The notes under the pieces are model-generated. The model was not told where the DNA came from and searched no databases. It saw only the letters and a program-made list of their open reading frames with translations. Shown here piece by piece: positions 23,456-35,670 of a DNA stretch of 64,000 nucleotides (the stretch's first letter is position 1; the number at the start of each line of letters is the position of its first letter). The translations under genes were made by a program, and so were the position numbers. Source of the stretch: Psilocybe azurescens (Eukaryota; Basidiomycota; Agaricomycetes; Agaricales; Agrocybaceae); NCBI GenBank assembly GCA_023853785.1, contig JAJIRX010000783.1, positions 372,001 through 436,000 on the forward strand, given 5' to 3'.

Positions 23456-24928
23456 CTAACCGATGGCCATATCAGTCACTTCTGCCACTGTCGACGACGA
23501 CGAAGATTGGCCACTGGGGCGCATAGAGAAAACGACATCTTTGATCACTTGAGCAATTAATCCATGTTGTGCTTCCACTGCGATCTTCGTGCTAATAAAA
23601 ACGGTGGGTTTGACGGTGATTGAGTGCTTCAGTGAAAAGCATACCTGTCTTTGACACTTTTCGTCAATTGATTATCCTCCTTCTTTTTCTCCTCTTTCTC
23701 TTTTTGCTGTCGATACCTATGTTAGAAAGTCAACGCGATATCAACGTGTAATGTGCACCTTCTGAGAAGCAACTGAACTATCTTTATCCTTAACAGCAGG
23801 CGCTGAAGCACGCGTATTTCCGACTGAGTTCTGGGCTTTCGACAACTTCTGATGTAAATCAGACAGTTGTGCTACAGCGTACGCTCTATTCTGAAAAAGA
23901 TGTGAGAAGACACCCGGGAGTCAAATGGGATCACACTTACCGATACAAGTGGACTTTGACTCAACGTGTTAACCCAGTATTTGTTCCACAACATGGCCAG
24001 CAGGTCGTTGTCCAAACTAGACTTGAACACCTCAACTTCTAGCTGATAGTACTGGTTTGCGTGTACACCAAAATCTTCTATCTTGTTCAAAGGAATCGAT
24101 TGGTATTCCGAAGGAGAGACGTTGGGTGGGGTGTAGTTCTCTGGGAATGTGCGGAAAGCTCCAATATCGACCTTCCCAGCAGAGATGGTTCGATTGGGGT
24201 CGATCTGCGCATAGACATTGATTAGGTTTTCGACTGTATGAGTGATTGAACGTACCACGACAGCGACGAATGGGTCTTGAAACTTCTGATTGTTGATTTG
24301 TGTGTTAACGTCTATGCCAGAAAGCCAGCATCCATATCCAGGATGAGAGTGATACCATCCGATGGCGTTCTCCAGTCTTCCAGCCTATTCGATGCTGTTG
24401 GTCAGTTTGGAGAACATATTATAAGGAAGGCATTACGCACCTTGTCGCTTTGACTAATGTATTCCACCATGTATTCATTGGCCTCATTGGCTGCATTGAC
24501 ACGCGTCTCAGTTCCCTGCACTGGCAGGGCAAAGGAGTCCATAATGACAAGGGAATTTCCCATCACCTTCCCCTGCATAAGGCCCATAATCTCGTAGGGT
24601 ACTCCAGAGCGCGCGTGAATCACCTGGAATGATGAGTCAATCGATTAACTCCCGTAACCTCGTAAGTGGGAGGATCCGCATGAACGCACCATCTTAATCA
24701 AGGCAATGGCCGATATCTTGCATGACTTGAAGTAGTGAGGACTAGATAGTTTAGATATGAGTCTAACATCGATCTCCAAAATGTTGCGTATTACTCTTTC
24801 TTCCATGGTTCTTCGTCGTTGATTTTCTTGTTTGCCGCTACATCATATCGATATATCTCATCTTGTGGAGATACTTCAAGTATGTCATTCGTCAAAGAGA
24901 ATGTCTTAAGCGCAGTGCTGCTGGACAT
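23456..24928 (-). CDS. CSN5: COP9 signalosome subunit 5 (CSN5/JAB1), JAMM deneddylase
   Basis: Catalytic subunit of the COP9 signalosome, which removes NEDD8/Rub1 from cullins in nucleus and cytosol. ATG at 24928 gives [19 protein letters not shown], then [20 protein letters not shown]. The MPN domain follows: [34 protein letters not shown] (with the conserved Glu), and the JAMM motif [16 protein letters not shown], giving the zinc-binding His-X-His and Asp. The C-terminal half contains [19 protein letters not shown] and ends [10 protein letters not shown] at TAG 23456-23458. The chain reads without frameshift through several short introns, including one with acceptor TATCGACAG that keeps the frame into [14 protein letters not shown]. 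Divergent from the P450 gene across about 780 bp. Confidence 0.93.
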
Positions 24929-25709
24929 CAGGATGTACCAAGGAACGCCACGGAAATTCAGGAGACAGATTGTGGGGAACGAGTGGAGGACTTTCGGTGA
25001 TCGCAATGCTTGGCAACAACGACTGAGACAAATAAAGCTTTATTCGCACAAGGCAATCACGAATTCTTGAACTTCTCCTTCGTTCTCCCCTGTTCTCCCC
25101 CGAAACCACATGTGATTGATTCAAGGGACTTCTGAAAGAAGTCTGAGGCCACTTTGTCTTATACTTACTGGATTAATGGTGAGCCGAAAAACTACCAACT
25201 TTTCGTACATCTCAAGCCCACGGTGAACTCATTGCTAAATCATTTAAGTAGTCTTTGAAGACCCATCCATAGACTCGAGATTAAGTCCATTTGAGAGGGA
25301 CGATAAAGAGAACTGTTCTGGGACTAGTTTAACCTCATGTCATCAATTCCAAGCCCAGATGAGACTCGATATTCACGGATGAACCGTGACCTTCGCAAAG
25401 GGAAACTTTTCAACGCCGCTGTTCTGCCTCACGTCTGCCACCTAGCGCCGCTTCTGCAATACGCCCATATGACTTCAAATTATTGCGGATAGCCCTTTTC
25501 CGGATGAAGACTCGCTCGGAGTTCTTGTCCGAGTTAGTCTGTACCCATTCTATATTGTGAGTCTACATTACGATGTTGATCATCATCTAGGCTTCTCCTG
25601 AATCCCGACAAAAACGTGTGGCGCTTTCTTCCGATGAGTGAGGCCGCAGAAATGTATAAAGGCTTTTTTTCTGTGGTTCCAGAATACAGGACTTTCCCCT
25701 CTTCGAGAT
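24929..25709. other. Divergent promoter region, CSN5 / cytochrome P450
   Basis: About 780 bp between two start codons pointing away from each other. Apart from a TATA box near the P450 start, nothing specific stands out. Confidence 0.5.
25655..25660 (+). promoter_or_regulatory. TATA box (TATAAA) of the P450 gene
   Basis: TATAAA 50 nt upstream of the P450 ATG at 25710. Confidence 0.5.
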
Positions 25710-27860
25710 ATGGGCGCCAAAATTCATAGTCAAGGCATTGTGGCAATCATTCCTCTTGCTCTCTTGGGGTTGTTCGTCTATAGATACTGGAGTAAACCTC
25801 ACTTACCTTTACCTCCTGGTCCACGAAAGCTCCCACTTCTAGGAAATCTACTAAATTTTCCCTCTGGCTTTCAGTGGGAGACATTTCAGACTTGGGGCAA
25901 AACGTACAGTCAGTTGACATTGTACTACAAGTTTTCAGTTCATATCTCACTCTCGAAAATTATTCCCAGACTCGGATATTCTCCATTTGAGCGTCGCTGG
26001 AAGCTCTCTTATTATCCTGAACTCAACGGAAGCCGTTCGAGATCTCTTGGAAAAGCGTTCCGCTATTTATTCCGGCCGGTATGTGCTCTGAAAGAAACAG
26101 ACAATATATTAGCTAGGGTCTTACCGTCAATTGAACAGGCCCAAGCTGACTATGATAAATGAAGTGTATGTCCTCTATAAACACGAGGCCACTTTTTCAA
26201 ACTAATAGTCTTGCGTGTCAACCACCAGCATGGGTTTTTCTTGGTTAATGCCGTTCATGCCATATGGACCAGAGTGGAAAGAGCGGCGGCGTCTCTTCCT
26301 GCGCCACTTCCATCCAAACAACGATGAGATCCATAAAGACCAGGAAGTCCGATACACCCGCCGTCTCCTCCTTTATCTTCTCCAACGTCCGGAGGACTAC
26401 ATGCGTCACATCAGACAGTCAGTCGCGATTACTTGGACTTCCCATTTATCACCTTAATCTCTGTCTCAGTTCTGTGGGAGGCACACTTCACTCCATAGCA
26501 TACGGTGGTGAAACCAAACCTTTCGACGATCCTTTTATCACCACAGCTGAAGAAGTGATGGAATGTCTATCTGACGCCGCATTGGCATCCACTATGATCG
26601 TGGAGGTAGTCCCTTTTTAACTCCTATTTTGTCGTACATCTTGCCTGCAGTAGCCTTCACGAGGACTAGACTACAATGGAAAGAGCTGGCATCCAGGTTT
26701 CGTGACGACCCTTTCTGGAATACGCATAAATCAATTGTGAGTATTTTTGTTGGACAATTGGAATGATTTCGAATTTCTATTCAGATGGATGGAATGGCAC
26801 AACCTTCTTTTGTTTCTAGAGCTTTAGAGGACGTACAACCTTCAGACGACGGCGCAGCGCAGCATGCGATAATCAGAGATGTGGCATCTATAGTTTTTAT
26901 TGGTTCGTTCGTCATACAGCTTTCATCATCAACTGACGAAGAATTACACCCAATCTAGGCGGTTCTAGTACCATAAATGCTATTTTACACACCTTCATCC
27001 TGGCAATTCTATGCTTTCCTGAGGCCCAGTCCAAAGCTCAGGAAGAACTTGACCGAATCGTGGGCCGAGGTCGACTTCCAGAATTTAGCGATCAACCGCA
27101 TTTGCCATACCTCGACGCACTCTTGAAAGAAGTTCACAGGTACGGCTTAAGTTACATGCTTTCACCCTCTAACACTCTATCTTTGTAGATGGCGGCCCGC
27201 GGGTCCCTTAGGTCGGCCCTTTCTTCTACATCTGTCTTATACACTTCTGATCAACGCAATCCGTTAGCTATTCCGCACTTCTTAGAGAGAGACGACGAAT
27301 ACAAGAGATATCACATCCCCGAACATTCCATTGTAATCGCGAATGTATGGTGCGTATGCCTCAGTCCATACTTTCTCAAGGCTCAAGAGACATAAACGTT
27401 TGACATAGGGCCATGCTTCACGACGAGAACATATACCCAAACCCAGACGTATTTAATCCTGAACGTTTCCTCAAGAATGGATATCCCGATCTGTCAGTAC
27501 GTGACCCTGCAACACTTGCATTCGGGTTTGGGCGTCGGTGAGCGATCTGTAAACTTCAAACTTTCAATTATAAACGGAAATTATTTAGAATCTGCCCTGG
27601 GGCTCACATCGGTCAGAGCCTGCAATGGATCGTGGCTGCGTCTATTTTATCGGCCTTTAAGATTTCTCGAGCCATAGACGAAAACGGAAACGAAATTAAA
27701 CCTACGGGTGAATATCGCCCTTCCGTAACCTTGTAAGCCATCGACTTTGGTTAAATGGTACTGCTCTAATGATCCGATAAGCCAACCCTTGCCATTCAAG
27801 TGCAAAATTGAGCCGCGCGACAAGAGAGCAGAAGCTCTCATCCGTATGGGGATAGAATAA
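25710..27860 (+). CDS. Cytochrome P450 monooxygenase
   Basis: Membrane-anchored haem monooxygenase of a basidiomycete P450 family; substrate unknown. ATG at 25710 opens an N-terminal anchor (IVAIIPLALLGLFVYRYW) followed by the Pro hinge LPLPPGPRKLPLLGN. About a dozen exons follow: ILHLSVAGSSLIILNS, WLMPFMPYGPEWKERRR (C-helix), GGTLHSIAYG, an I-helix-like GGSSTINAILHTF, EVHRWRP (Glu-X-X-Arg), NPERFL and the haem loop FGFGRR|ICPG with cysteine ligand. It ends in ALIRMGIE, TAA at 27858-27860. Splice sites keep the frame except near VVPF: the T5 run at 26614-26618 needs a sixth T to read LTPILSYILPAVAF, a probable sequencing deletion. Divergent from CSN5, with a TATA box 50 nt upstream. Confidence 0.9.
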
Positions 27861-28182
27861 TGGACTTCCATGCCCTTTAAAGTCCGTTTAATTTCTGAAA
27901 GTCAAAAACGTTATCATAGTGCACCATATTAATGTTTTTCCTTCTTTCTCATGCACTTTTAACATCAGAATTATGGTCAAATTCGCTTTCATGTATCTTT
28001 GGCATGATCCTTCTGATAAGGAGCATGCATTTTATCAAAGCTGATGACCTATGCAGGCTATTTTTATTCTGCTACTTTTGGGGACAGCTTGAGGAGGTCG
28101 TACCACGCAGTGGTTGCGAAGATGGTAATATGCAAGTTGTTTTAAAAGCTAAGTATAAGTACGTGAACATAAAGGACTTTAA
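27861..28182. other. Short intergenic gap between convergent genes
   Basis: 3' flanks of the P450 and carboxylesterase genes. Nothing else seen. Confidence 0.5.
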
Positions 28183-30524
28183 TTACACCCGGGTTTGTGC
28201 AACGACAGCGTCACTCATCCAGAATTTGCATCGTTCCATTTGTGCAGATGTTATCCCTTCCATGACCGAAGCGGTTTTAGAATCTCCACCACGAGTTAGA
28301 CGCAAGCGGGAACGAGTGTCTGAGCCTGTTCCGGTAGCAAACTTGCTCCATACAGGTGAGGTGGCTTCCTTGTCGACTGAAGGGTCTCCGTTGGCGACAA
28401 ACGATGTCCAGTATGCAATGGCCTCTTTTGACAATGCTGCCTCACTCTAGCGAAGACAGCGATCAGTCAGAGGTATCGAAGACATACCAGGGAATCTATA
28501 TTGCCTACCGTATTGAATGCTCTGAACGTATTACCAGCATTTCCAAAACCACTGCTTGCTGTGAGGACAAGAATTTTTGGGATGAAAAGAAACTTACTTG
28601 GTTCCTGAATTGTATAGTTTGTGAGATCTCAATCATGAATGATAGGCTAACTAAACCTACCGTCGAATAGGTAATAGAGGTCGGATGTGTGCATCGCTCC
28701 CAAGTAAGGGTTCGCATTGTAAAGGACGGTGTCAGGGGCATTCCAACTGCATCGGATGTAAGCACGCTGGGATTCCAATAGAAAGATTGATTACCTAAAA
28801 GCAAATACATTCTTTACACCTCTTTCCAGGGATTTCTCTGCAAAGAACCAGTCCCTAAAAGACATGAGTGGTTGCCATCGTGGAAGGGAAGAATTTCATA
28901 CATGCAAGTAAATATGATATCTCCGGCTATGGCCGTCGCACGCTCATACTGCGTAGAGAATGTACTTCCTGGGGTTCCTGGAGCCGGATATAGAGCCAGA
29001 GCTTGTGTTATCGTATCACCAGACTTCTCGGATAATGCCAACGATCAGTATCTCATTTATACAGCGGTAAAGCATGACGAACCACTCCAGGCCATCTCGA
29101 GAATACAATATTGCGTATATCATCTTCGGTCTTGAACTGTTCAGGCGTTCCTCCTGCGAATGTGTTACCATCTCCCGGTACAGTGGCCTCCCAAAAAGTC
29201 GACGGTGCTGAATTTGCCGGATGTGATCAGTCGGGAAGGAAGGTCGGGAAGGAACCCATTTGAGCCTTCGACGACAGGAGATATTTCATTTGGTATACGA
29301 TTTATCGCGCTCACAATGGCACCTATTCTTTTGCCTCAGCATATACGAGTACTTCTCAAGTGCGCGTCTGGCTTACCTACGGATGCTTGCCTCAGACAAG
29401 ACATGGTTGTTTTGTCCGAGGCGGGACATCCAATGACGGAAGCGGCCATGTCTTTCGGTTTTCGTCAGTCATTTCCCAAGTCAAATCAAATGAATCGACT
29501 GGTTACTCACTGAAATCAAGCTCCACTTCACTCTCATTTCTTGTTGGGCCAAACCCAATAGATTGTGCAACTGCCCGTTTGAAAGGTGCGGGCTTGGAGC
29601 CTGTGTTCGTAGTATATCAAACTCTCGATCACAACCGTTCATTTGGGCAAAACGAAATACCTCCATATGCAACGACTTGCATAATGATACTAGCACCTCC
29701 AGCACTTTCTCCGACGATTGTGACTTCGTTCGGATCTCCGCCAAATTTCGAAATGTGACGTTGTATCCATTCCAATCCAGCTCGTTGGTCAAGAAGCCCG
29801 GCATTCAATGCACCGTCCGCAGCTACTTGGGGGCCTCCAAGGAATCCCAAGAACGCCTAATCGGTAGGTTATAGAAGCGCCTATAATGCCGCCAGGATGT
29901 TGAGCAACCCAGTCATACAGGGGAAATCCTTGCGGTGTCTATCCAGTGCACGTGAATATGGATGGGTGATATGGCAGATAGAAGCTATACTTCAGCATAA
30001 AATCCACCCCCTAAAATCATCAGAATGTTGCTTAGAAATTTATCCATTTAAAGGATAAAAATACATACATGAATGTAAACAATCACGGGTAGTTTGGCCC
30101 CTTCTGTCGCGTTTGTAGGCTTCCAGACGTTTAAGGTTAAGCAGTCTACACAGATGATAGGTCGGAGAAAGAATTTTACTGCAACCAATATATAGATATT
30201 ACCTTCAGAACCTATTCCTACCACTGCAGGTCGTTGGATACACGCAGGACCCCAATTCCTGGCATCTGTAACTGTTTGCGCCTTGCCATTCTCGTTAAGC
30301 GGCTGGGGAGCTCGGAATCGAAGATTACCCAAAGGAGGTTGAGCATAGGGAATATTTCCAAAAAACGTAACGGGACCATTGGTGGTTCCTGCTGGCGAAG
30401 TAGAATTGCCAGCAAATGCAGCATATCCAAGATCGACGACGGGTCCAAGATTGGAAGTGAGGGGTGCCGCAAAGGCCACCTGTAAGAAAATGAGAACAGA
30501 TGTTGCCAAGAGTATGTAGGGCAT
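28183..30524 (-). CDS. Secreted type-B carboxylesterase/lipase
   Basis: Alpha/beta-hydrolase of the carboxylesterase type-B family, predicted secreted; it would hydrolyse esters outside the cell. ATG at 30524 gives the signal peptide [20 protein letters not shown]. Family blocks in order: [40 protein letters not shown] (oxyanion hole), [51 protein letters not shown] (nucleophile Ser), [16 protein letters not shown] (with a His) and [18 protein letters not shown]. Stop TAA at 28183-28185. About a dozen short exons. Two one-base insertions are needed to explain frame slips: near 29840-29850 (YRLGVLG to FLGGPQV) and at the CCC at 29174-29176 (GGHCTG to [10 protein letters not shown]). Neither removes a conserved block, so sequence error is likely. 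TATA box at 30582. Confidence 0.88.
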
Positions 30525-31074
30525 TGTGCGCAGACAATACAAAGTGGTGAAAGACGAATGAACACCAATTCAAGCTTTGCATTTATATTCCAACATCTGC
30601 TCAGAGAACACTAGTTCTCTTTGGGATCACAAGACGTCTTTCCGGTCCGCCATGAATTGTGGAAACTCCACCGTCCCGACAGAACATGATATAATAAAAT
30701 TTCCAGGAAAGCCATCGCTTCTCTTGTAAGAAGTCGGCTTTTGCGATCACGGGCTGCAGGTGACGAACAAGAATTACTCCCAAAACAACATGCCCGGGCC
30801 ACAGTCATGGCTGCTTAAAAGTGGGGCAGATGAAAAGAGTAAAGTGGGCAGAAGGAAAAGAAGATAGCAGTATGATCTAGAAGATCTCTCGGTGGACGTC
30901 TAATATTTAGAATGCAAGTATCAGGAGAAAAGTCTTGAAACTTCCGGTTTAACCACGACTGGGAATAGCCACAAGTTTCATCTTCCGCTCGGTTGATCCA
31001 CACTTATTGTCGATAACCTACATTTGCTTTGTTCCAATCCCCTACTCAACATATTGACCTCTGGTGAATCCTCG
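30525..31074. other. Divergent intergenic region
   Basis: Between the carboxylesterase start (minus) and the disordered-protein start (plus). Contains the carboxylesterase TATA box; no gene seen. Confidence 0.45.
30582..30587 (-). promoter_or_regulatory. TATA box (TATAAA) of the carboxylesterase gene
   Basis: TATAAA on the minus strand about 58 nt upstream of the ATG at 30524. Confidence 0.45.
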
Positions 31075-33070
31075 ATGGTCAACACGAGCTCTCATGATAG
31101 TGACTGGAGTCTTTGATTTTCGTGCAAATCCCTGCTATGATTCTGGCTCTGATTCTGACTGCGACGACAAGCAGCCTAACCAAATGGCTTCTAACACCGT
31201 CGATGACTTGAACAGCATAGATCTGTCTTCCAGAAAAGAAACCGTTTCATACAAGCCTAATCCATTCAGTATTGCCAAAATCAATGCTGCGTACCGCACC
31301 AAAACCAGCAATGGCCCAGAGACGGTGCAACGCACAACGTCTACGTCAAAGGAGTCGAGCAAATCAAAACCCATCCAAAGTACCATCATGGAAGGGTTTA
31401 AGACTCAAATTTCGAAGAACAGGACATCAAAGCCTCAACCTAGAAAGGTGTCTCCTAGAAAGGCCTTCCGTGCGGCAAATGCTACCTCTGAGCAGACATC
31501 CAGAGCCACTCTGGTTTCTAGCTCGAATGCTCAATCAACTCCCTTGAAGTTGAACGCGTCAACTACAGGTGATCATGTACCGTTGAAGGGTTCAGGGGCT
31601 TATCCAGCTCGGGATCAAGCTCTTGCAGTCGATCTTGATCCCACTCTACACAAAACGTTTGTCTTCCTCTTTCTGGTATCCTGATTCTATTTCTGAAGCT
31701 CTCACTGGCCCAGGGAGCATGTTTCTCCGCCTCAAATGGGGTCCCATATGTTTTCTCGATCCACTGACACGCATACATTAACCTCAAACAGACACAATCC
31801 GATCAGCATGCCAGTGCAAAAAGATCATTCGGCTCCTCGGATCATACCACTCGAGTTGCTTTGCCTCCCGACAGAACGATCACAACTTGCTGCACCGCGA
31901 GCCACGAACGCTCTTCCTTTTCTTCTCCACTTCGCGCTCGTGACGCTTTCACTGATTTGCATCACCCTTCTTTCTCATCGCCTATCAAGCCATGGGTGAC
32001 TCCATCTCAGCCAGGACATGATATGCAAAATATTAGACTTAGAAGGTCTTCTGTAACAACGAACAATCCCAGTATCAAGACAGCCGCGTTTACTTATCAA
32101 ATCAGGTGTGTCAATCTCAGATATTCGAAGAACTTGACTGACCATCGGTTCATTGCAGAATCCCCTGTGGTAAAAGAACGAAGAAATGCACACAAACGTA
32201 GCTCACACGTTGACACGAAAATTTCGTGAAACTGTCGCTATCGCTATCTGCCACTTCTATCACCCTATTATACGCTAACGCCTGTTGCTAGACGAACATT
32301 TCTCGACATGCACTTCGCTCTTATAGCCCGGCGCCCATAAAGCCGCAAACAGTTTCAAAGCAACCTCAGAAATTTATGCGAGGCGACCAATTTTATCACA
32401 AGCGTAGCAGATCAGAACGCCACGCTTACGATGTCTTCAATGACCCCGACGAGGAATGGACAACCTTACCACCTCGAAAACAGAACAAAACGAAGTTGCC
32501 ATTCTTAATATTTTGTTCCTTTTTTCGTTTTGAACTGATTACACTTTAATAGATTACAGGCTAAAACCTTTCCAACGCTCACCAAATCGTTTCGACTACC
32601 GGGTTTATTGCCTCTTGAAAACGTGTCCAACATGCAAAGGACAGTTACATCCGGCAGAAGGATTCATACGTATCTCCCACCTTCGCCTGTCCCTCCATGC
32701 GGTGCGTCAAGCGTAACATTGACTAGCGGGAATGCCAGTATTCGTAGAGCATATGGGACAGATAGTGACGAAACCTCCCCGTCGTCTACGGAAGCACAAA
32801 TGGCTTCGTATAAAATTCACTCAGACCAACAGGCACTTGACACCGAGCGACATGCTGCAAATGATGGGGTCGTTATCAACATTTCGTTCGGCGATAGTAT
32901 TGAGCACACTCTTTCGCCTGTCTTCGTCAGATGGCCCCAGTCACCCTGACCATGCCGAAACAGATATGCGGCTCAATGTTGATGTGCAAGCAGTCCGAAG
33001 CAAATATCCTGCGAAAAGAGCCTTCTTGCGCGAGGTTTTGCTTTTCTTCATAATTTTTCTCGTACACTGA
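31075..33070 (+). CDS. Hypothetical disordered Ser/Thr/Pro-rich protein
   Basis: Not recognised. Coding is clear from composition and intron logic. Exon 1 includes YDSGSDSDCDDKQPNQ, NPFSIAKINAAYRTKTS and ISKNRTSKPQPRKVSPRK. An intron with donor GTTTGT leads to SHWPREHVSPPQMG. A one-base slip in an A run near 31787 leads to QSDQHASAKRSFGSS, SFSSPIKPWVTPSQPGHD and IKTAAFTYQIR. Further exons read HALRSYSPAPIKPQTVSK, HAYDVFNDPDEEWTTLPP, TLTKSFRLPGLLPLENVS and GTDSDETSPSSTEAQM, then DGPSHPDHAETDMR. The protein has many SP/TP and Lys/Arg motifs and no membrane segment. The start may be 31075 or 31094 (one frame slip separates them), and the 3' end could lie at 33070, 33142 or 33301. A nuclear or scaffolding role is only a guess. 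Confidence 0.55.
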
Positions 33071-33384
33071 TCATTCACACTTCTTTTCCGTGGTCGCGCT
33101 AGTAGCGCAGACGCGTCTGCAAGGAAACGTGGGATATCTTAGGACTCGAGAGTTGCGGAGTCGTTCGAAAAGATTCCGAGAATACATTGGATGATCCACC
33201 GCAAGAGATCGGCATTGTGTCTTGGCATTCGTCCAATTGTGACCACAGTCATGTCGTCAAACACTTTCCGATAACGAGCTCTGATCTGTACGGTGTTCAA
33301 TGATATTCAACTGAGCCGCTTATGAGTATTGGCTTTGGAAGAATGAGATGATCATAAAACGATATGGAACGGTGAGAACCATAT

Positions 33385-35417
33385 CTAAGCCTTGACACCG
33401 TCCAACAACTTGTATCCTATTCCACTTTCCCTCAGAAGCTTCTCCAATATTTTCATCCCTTCCATGACCTTCTCTTCCTCCAGCCTCTGACCTACGACTT
33501 GCACGCCTACGGGCAAGCCGTGCATATCGTCAGCATTATAGTCTAGATAAGCTCCTCTTTCAATTGCATTGCGTGCATGGAATGTGCCAAGTTGATCAAG
33601 GCCCTTGTCGACATGCGTAATGGGAAGAACGCCTGCGGAATAGTCCAGCTAAATAGAAAAGGCATTAATTGCTAGAGAGGATGAAACGGGGATAGAAATT
33701 TCACCAGGTTGAAGAGGAAAGTATAGCCACAAGATGAGAAACCGTTTTTCATACCGCCATGAGGAACAGCAGGTAATGCATTAGGCACCGTGAGCACGAA
33801 ATCAAGTTCCTGTTCTCCCCAGAATCTCCACCATGTCGCTTTGTATGCTTCTCTTTTTGCGACTAGAGGCCAGAAATCTACAACAGTCTTCTCGTGCCAG
33901 CCTTCGAGGAGTCCCGCATACACTTCGTCTCGCTTGATGTACCTGACGTACATGATGTATAATCGACGCAGGAAAGAAGGAAGGCGAAACATGCGCATGG
34001 CTTGCACCATTCCTGGATCGTTGTATTCAAAAGAACTCATTGGTGTTGTAGCGGTTTTTCCACCATCTGCCAGAATGAGACTAGAACCTAGTTTGAGGCC
34101 ATCGTATGGGCTGGGAGGATTTCTTTTACACCATTAGTATTTTAGACAATGGGCAAATAATTGTGAATGGTCCTACATGTCAACAACTACGTGTCCGGCT
34201 TTCCGCAGAGTTCTGACCACAATATCCAGTGCACGTTTACAAGCTGGCGAAGGAAGAACTACGCCTGAATAGATTTGAACATAACCGTGAGGTCATTGAT
34301 TAAGTAGGAAAGGAACACTTACCGTCGTCCCACATAACACCCCATTTAAGGGGTTTATTGGTCAGATCAATTGTCCTCCATGGAATTGGCAGGCACTGGA
34401 GACGTGGGGTAAGATTGATGCTAATGATGATTGCGAGCAGTGGATTCACCGAAGGATCATATTTCCATGGCTCCATCATCATAATAGCTTTCCAAAAATA
34501 CTCGAGGTCTTCAAGGGTACGCGACATCGGAGAATAGACCGGCGCAACACCCTCCTGTCCAGGCATACTTGTGCTGCTCCCCATCCTCAAAAAGCGGCCC
34601 ACTGAGGCTTTGATGGTGTATATTCCTGAATAATGAGCCGGTACCCTGACGGATCCAGCGACATCAGTGCCTATCCCGATACGCGAGCCTCCGTAGGCAA
34701 GTAATGCGGCTTCCCCGCCTGTTGATCCTCCCGGGGAGTGCGTACTTTTGTGGGGATTGGTTGTTCTTCCGAACACATCCGAGGCGGATTCGAAGGAAAG
34801 GAGTGTAACCGGAATGTTTGTCTTGACGAATGGAACGGCGCCAGCATCACGAAGAAGTCGCACGAGAGCAGAGTCTTCCTGGGCCGGTTTACCGACCCAA
34901 GCTGAATATCCAATACATCCGTCCCAGCCTTTGACTCCAACGGTCTGGTAATACGTATCAATAGAAAGCTATAGTAAGCCATATTTAAAATATCCCGTAT
35001 CATTCTTGGACGTACATCTTTCAGACTGATAGGTACTCCAGCCAACGGCCCGTCCTTGTTACAGTTTTGTGCCCAGTCAACGGCGGAGCCAATCATGATT
35101 TCTGTCAAGCAATTCGTTGCTTCATGAGCGTCGAGAGTCTTCTTTCCATATACTGTCAATATATCGGTAGCATCGAGGGTACCAGATTTCACGGCGGAGA
35201 CCAGGTCCTCGACATACTGGTCGAGAATCGCTCTGTCGCTATTATTCAACGGTTCGTGGAATCTAGGGTGCAGGTCTTTGATTCTCTGTCGTCTTTCTTC
35301 TTGTTTCGTTCTGCTAAACGGGTTTCCAAGCACGTTAGGACGATTGAGTAGGCTACCAACTGAATAGGAGTGAACTCACCATGCTCGACGATGGGAGAGC
35401 CAAGAAAACAGCATCAT
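33385..35417 (-). CDS. Amidase-signature hydrolase (fatty-acid-amide-hydrolase-like)
   Basis: Amidase-signature serine hydrolase; such enzymes cleave acyl or aryl amides. Start ATG ATG at 35412-35417 (MMLFSWLSHRRA) precedes an intron with donor GTGAGT. The chain then reads EERRQRIKDLHPRFHEPL, GPLAGVPISLKDV (catalytic Lys), TVGVKGWDGCIGYSAWVG, SPGGSTGGEAALLAYGGS and IGIGTDVAGSVR (nucleophile Ser), PMSRTLEDLEYFWKAI, KWGVMWDDG, FRLPSFLRRLYIMYVRYI, FWGEQELDFVLTVPNALPAV and LPVGVQVVGQRLEEEKVMEG, ending GYKLLDGVKA with TAG at 33385-33387. The signature has Thr where GGSSGGE is usual. Length (about 550 aa) fits. No frameshift was noticed. Divergent from the xylose-reductase-type gene over 253 bp. 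Confidence 0.9.
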
Positions 35418-35444
35418 TGGGGAATTTCCCACTCGTGCTCGGCA

Positions 35445-35480
35445 GCGGGGCAGACTGGGGCGATCCTAGGCGATCTGGGG
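35445..35480. promoter_or_regulatory. Cluster of three CreA/Cre1-like sites in shared promoter
   Basis: GCGGGG (35445-35450), CTGGGG (35455-35460) and CTGGGG (35475-35480) each match the fungal carbon-catabolite-repressor consensus SYGGRG. They sit in the 253 bp between the divergent amidase and xylose-reductase-type genes. The consensus is short, so function is an inference from clustering and from the type of gene served. Confidence 0.4.
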
Positions 35481-35670
35481 CGATACATAGGGGTGGCGAG
35501 GTCTAATGGGTATGTAATAAATAGTTCACGCGACTAAATCTGTCCGTCATTTCTACGATGTTTATCCGACGGACCGCAGCGGATTCCCTGTCTTTAAAAG
35601 CTGGGAGATTTGCAAAGTTATCGTCAATCATCGCCTCTTTCAAGTCACAATAACATACCCACCAGACAAA

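Noticed and set aside
30615..30645. Similar string (CTTTGGGATCACA.GACGTC) here and at 56615-56640
   Set aside because: Only about 20 bases match; too short to call a dispersed repeat without a genome search.
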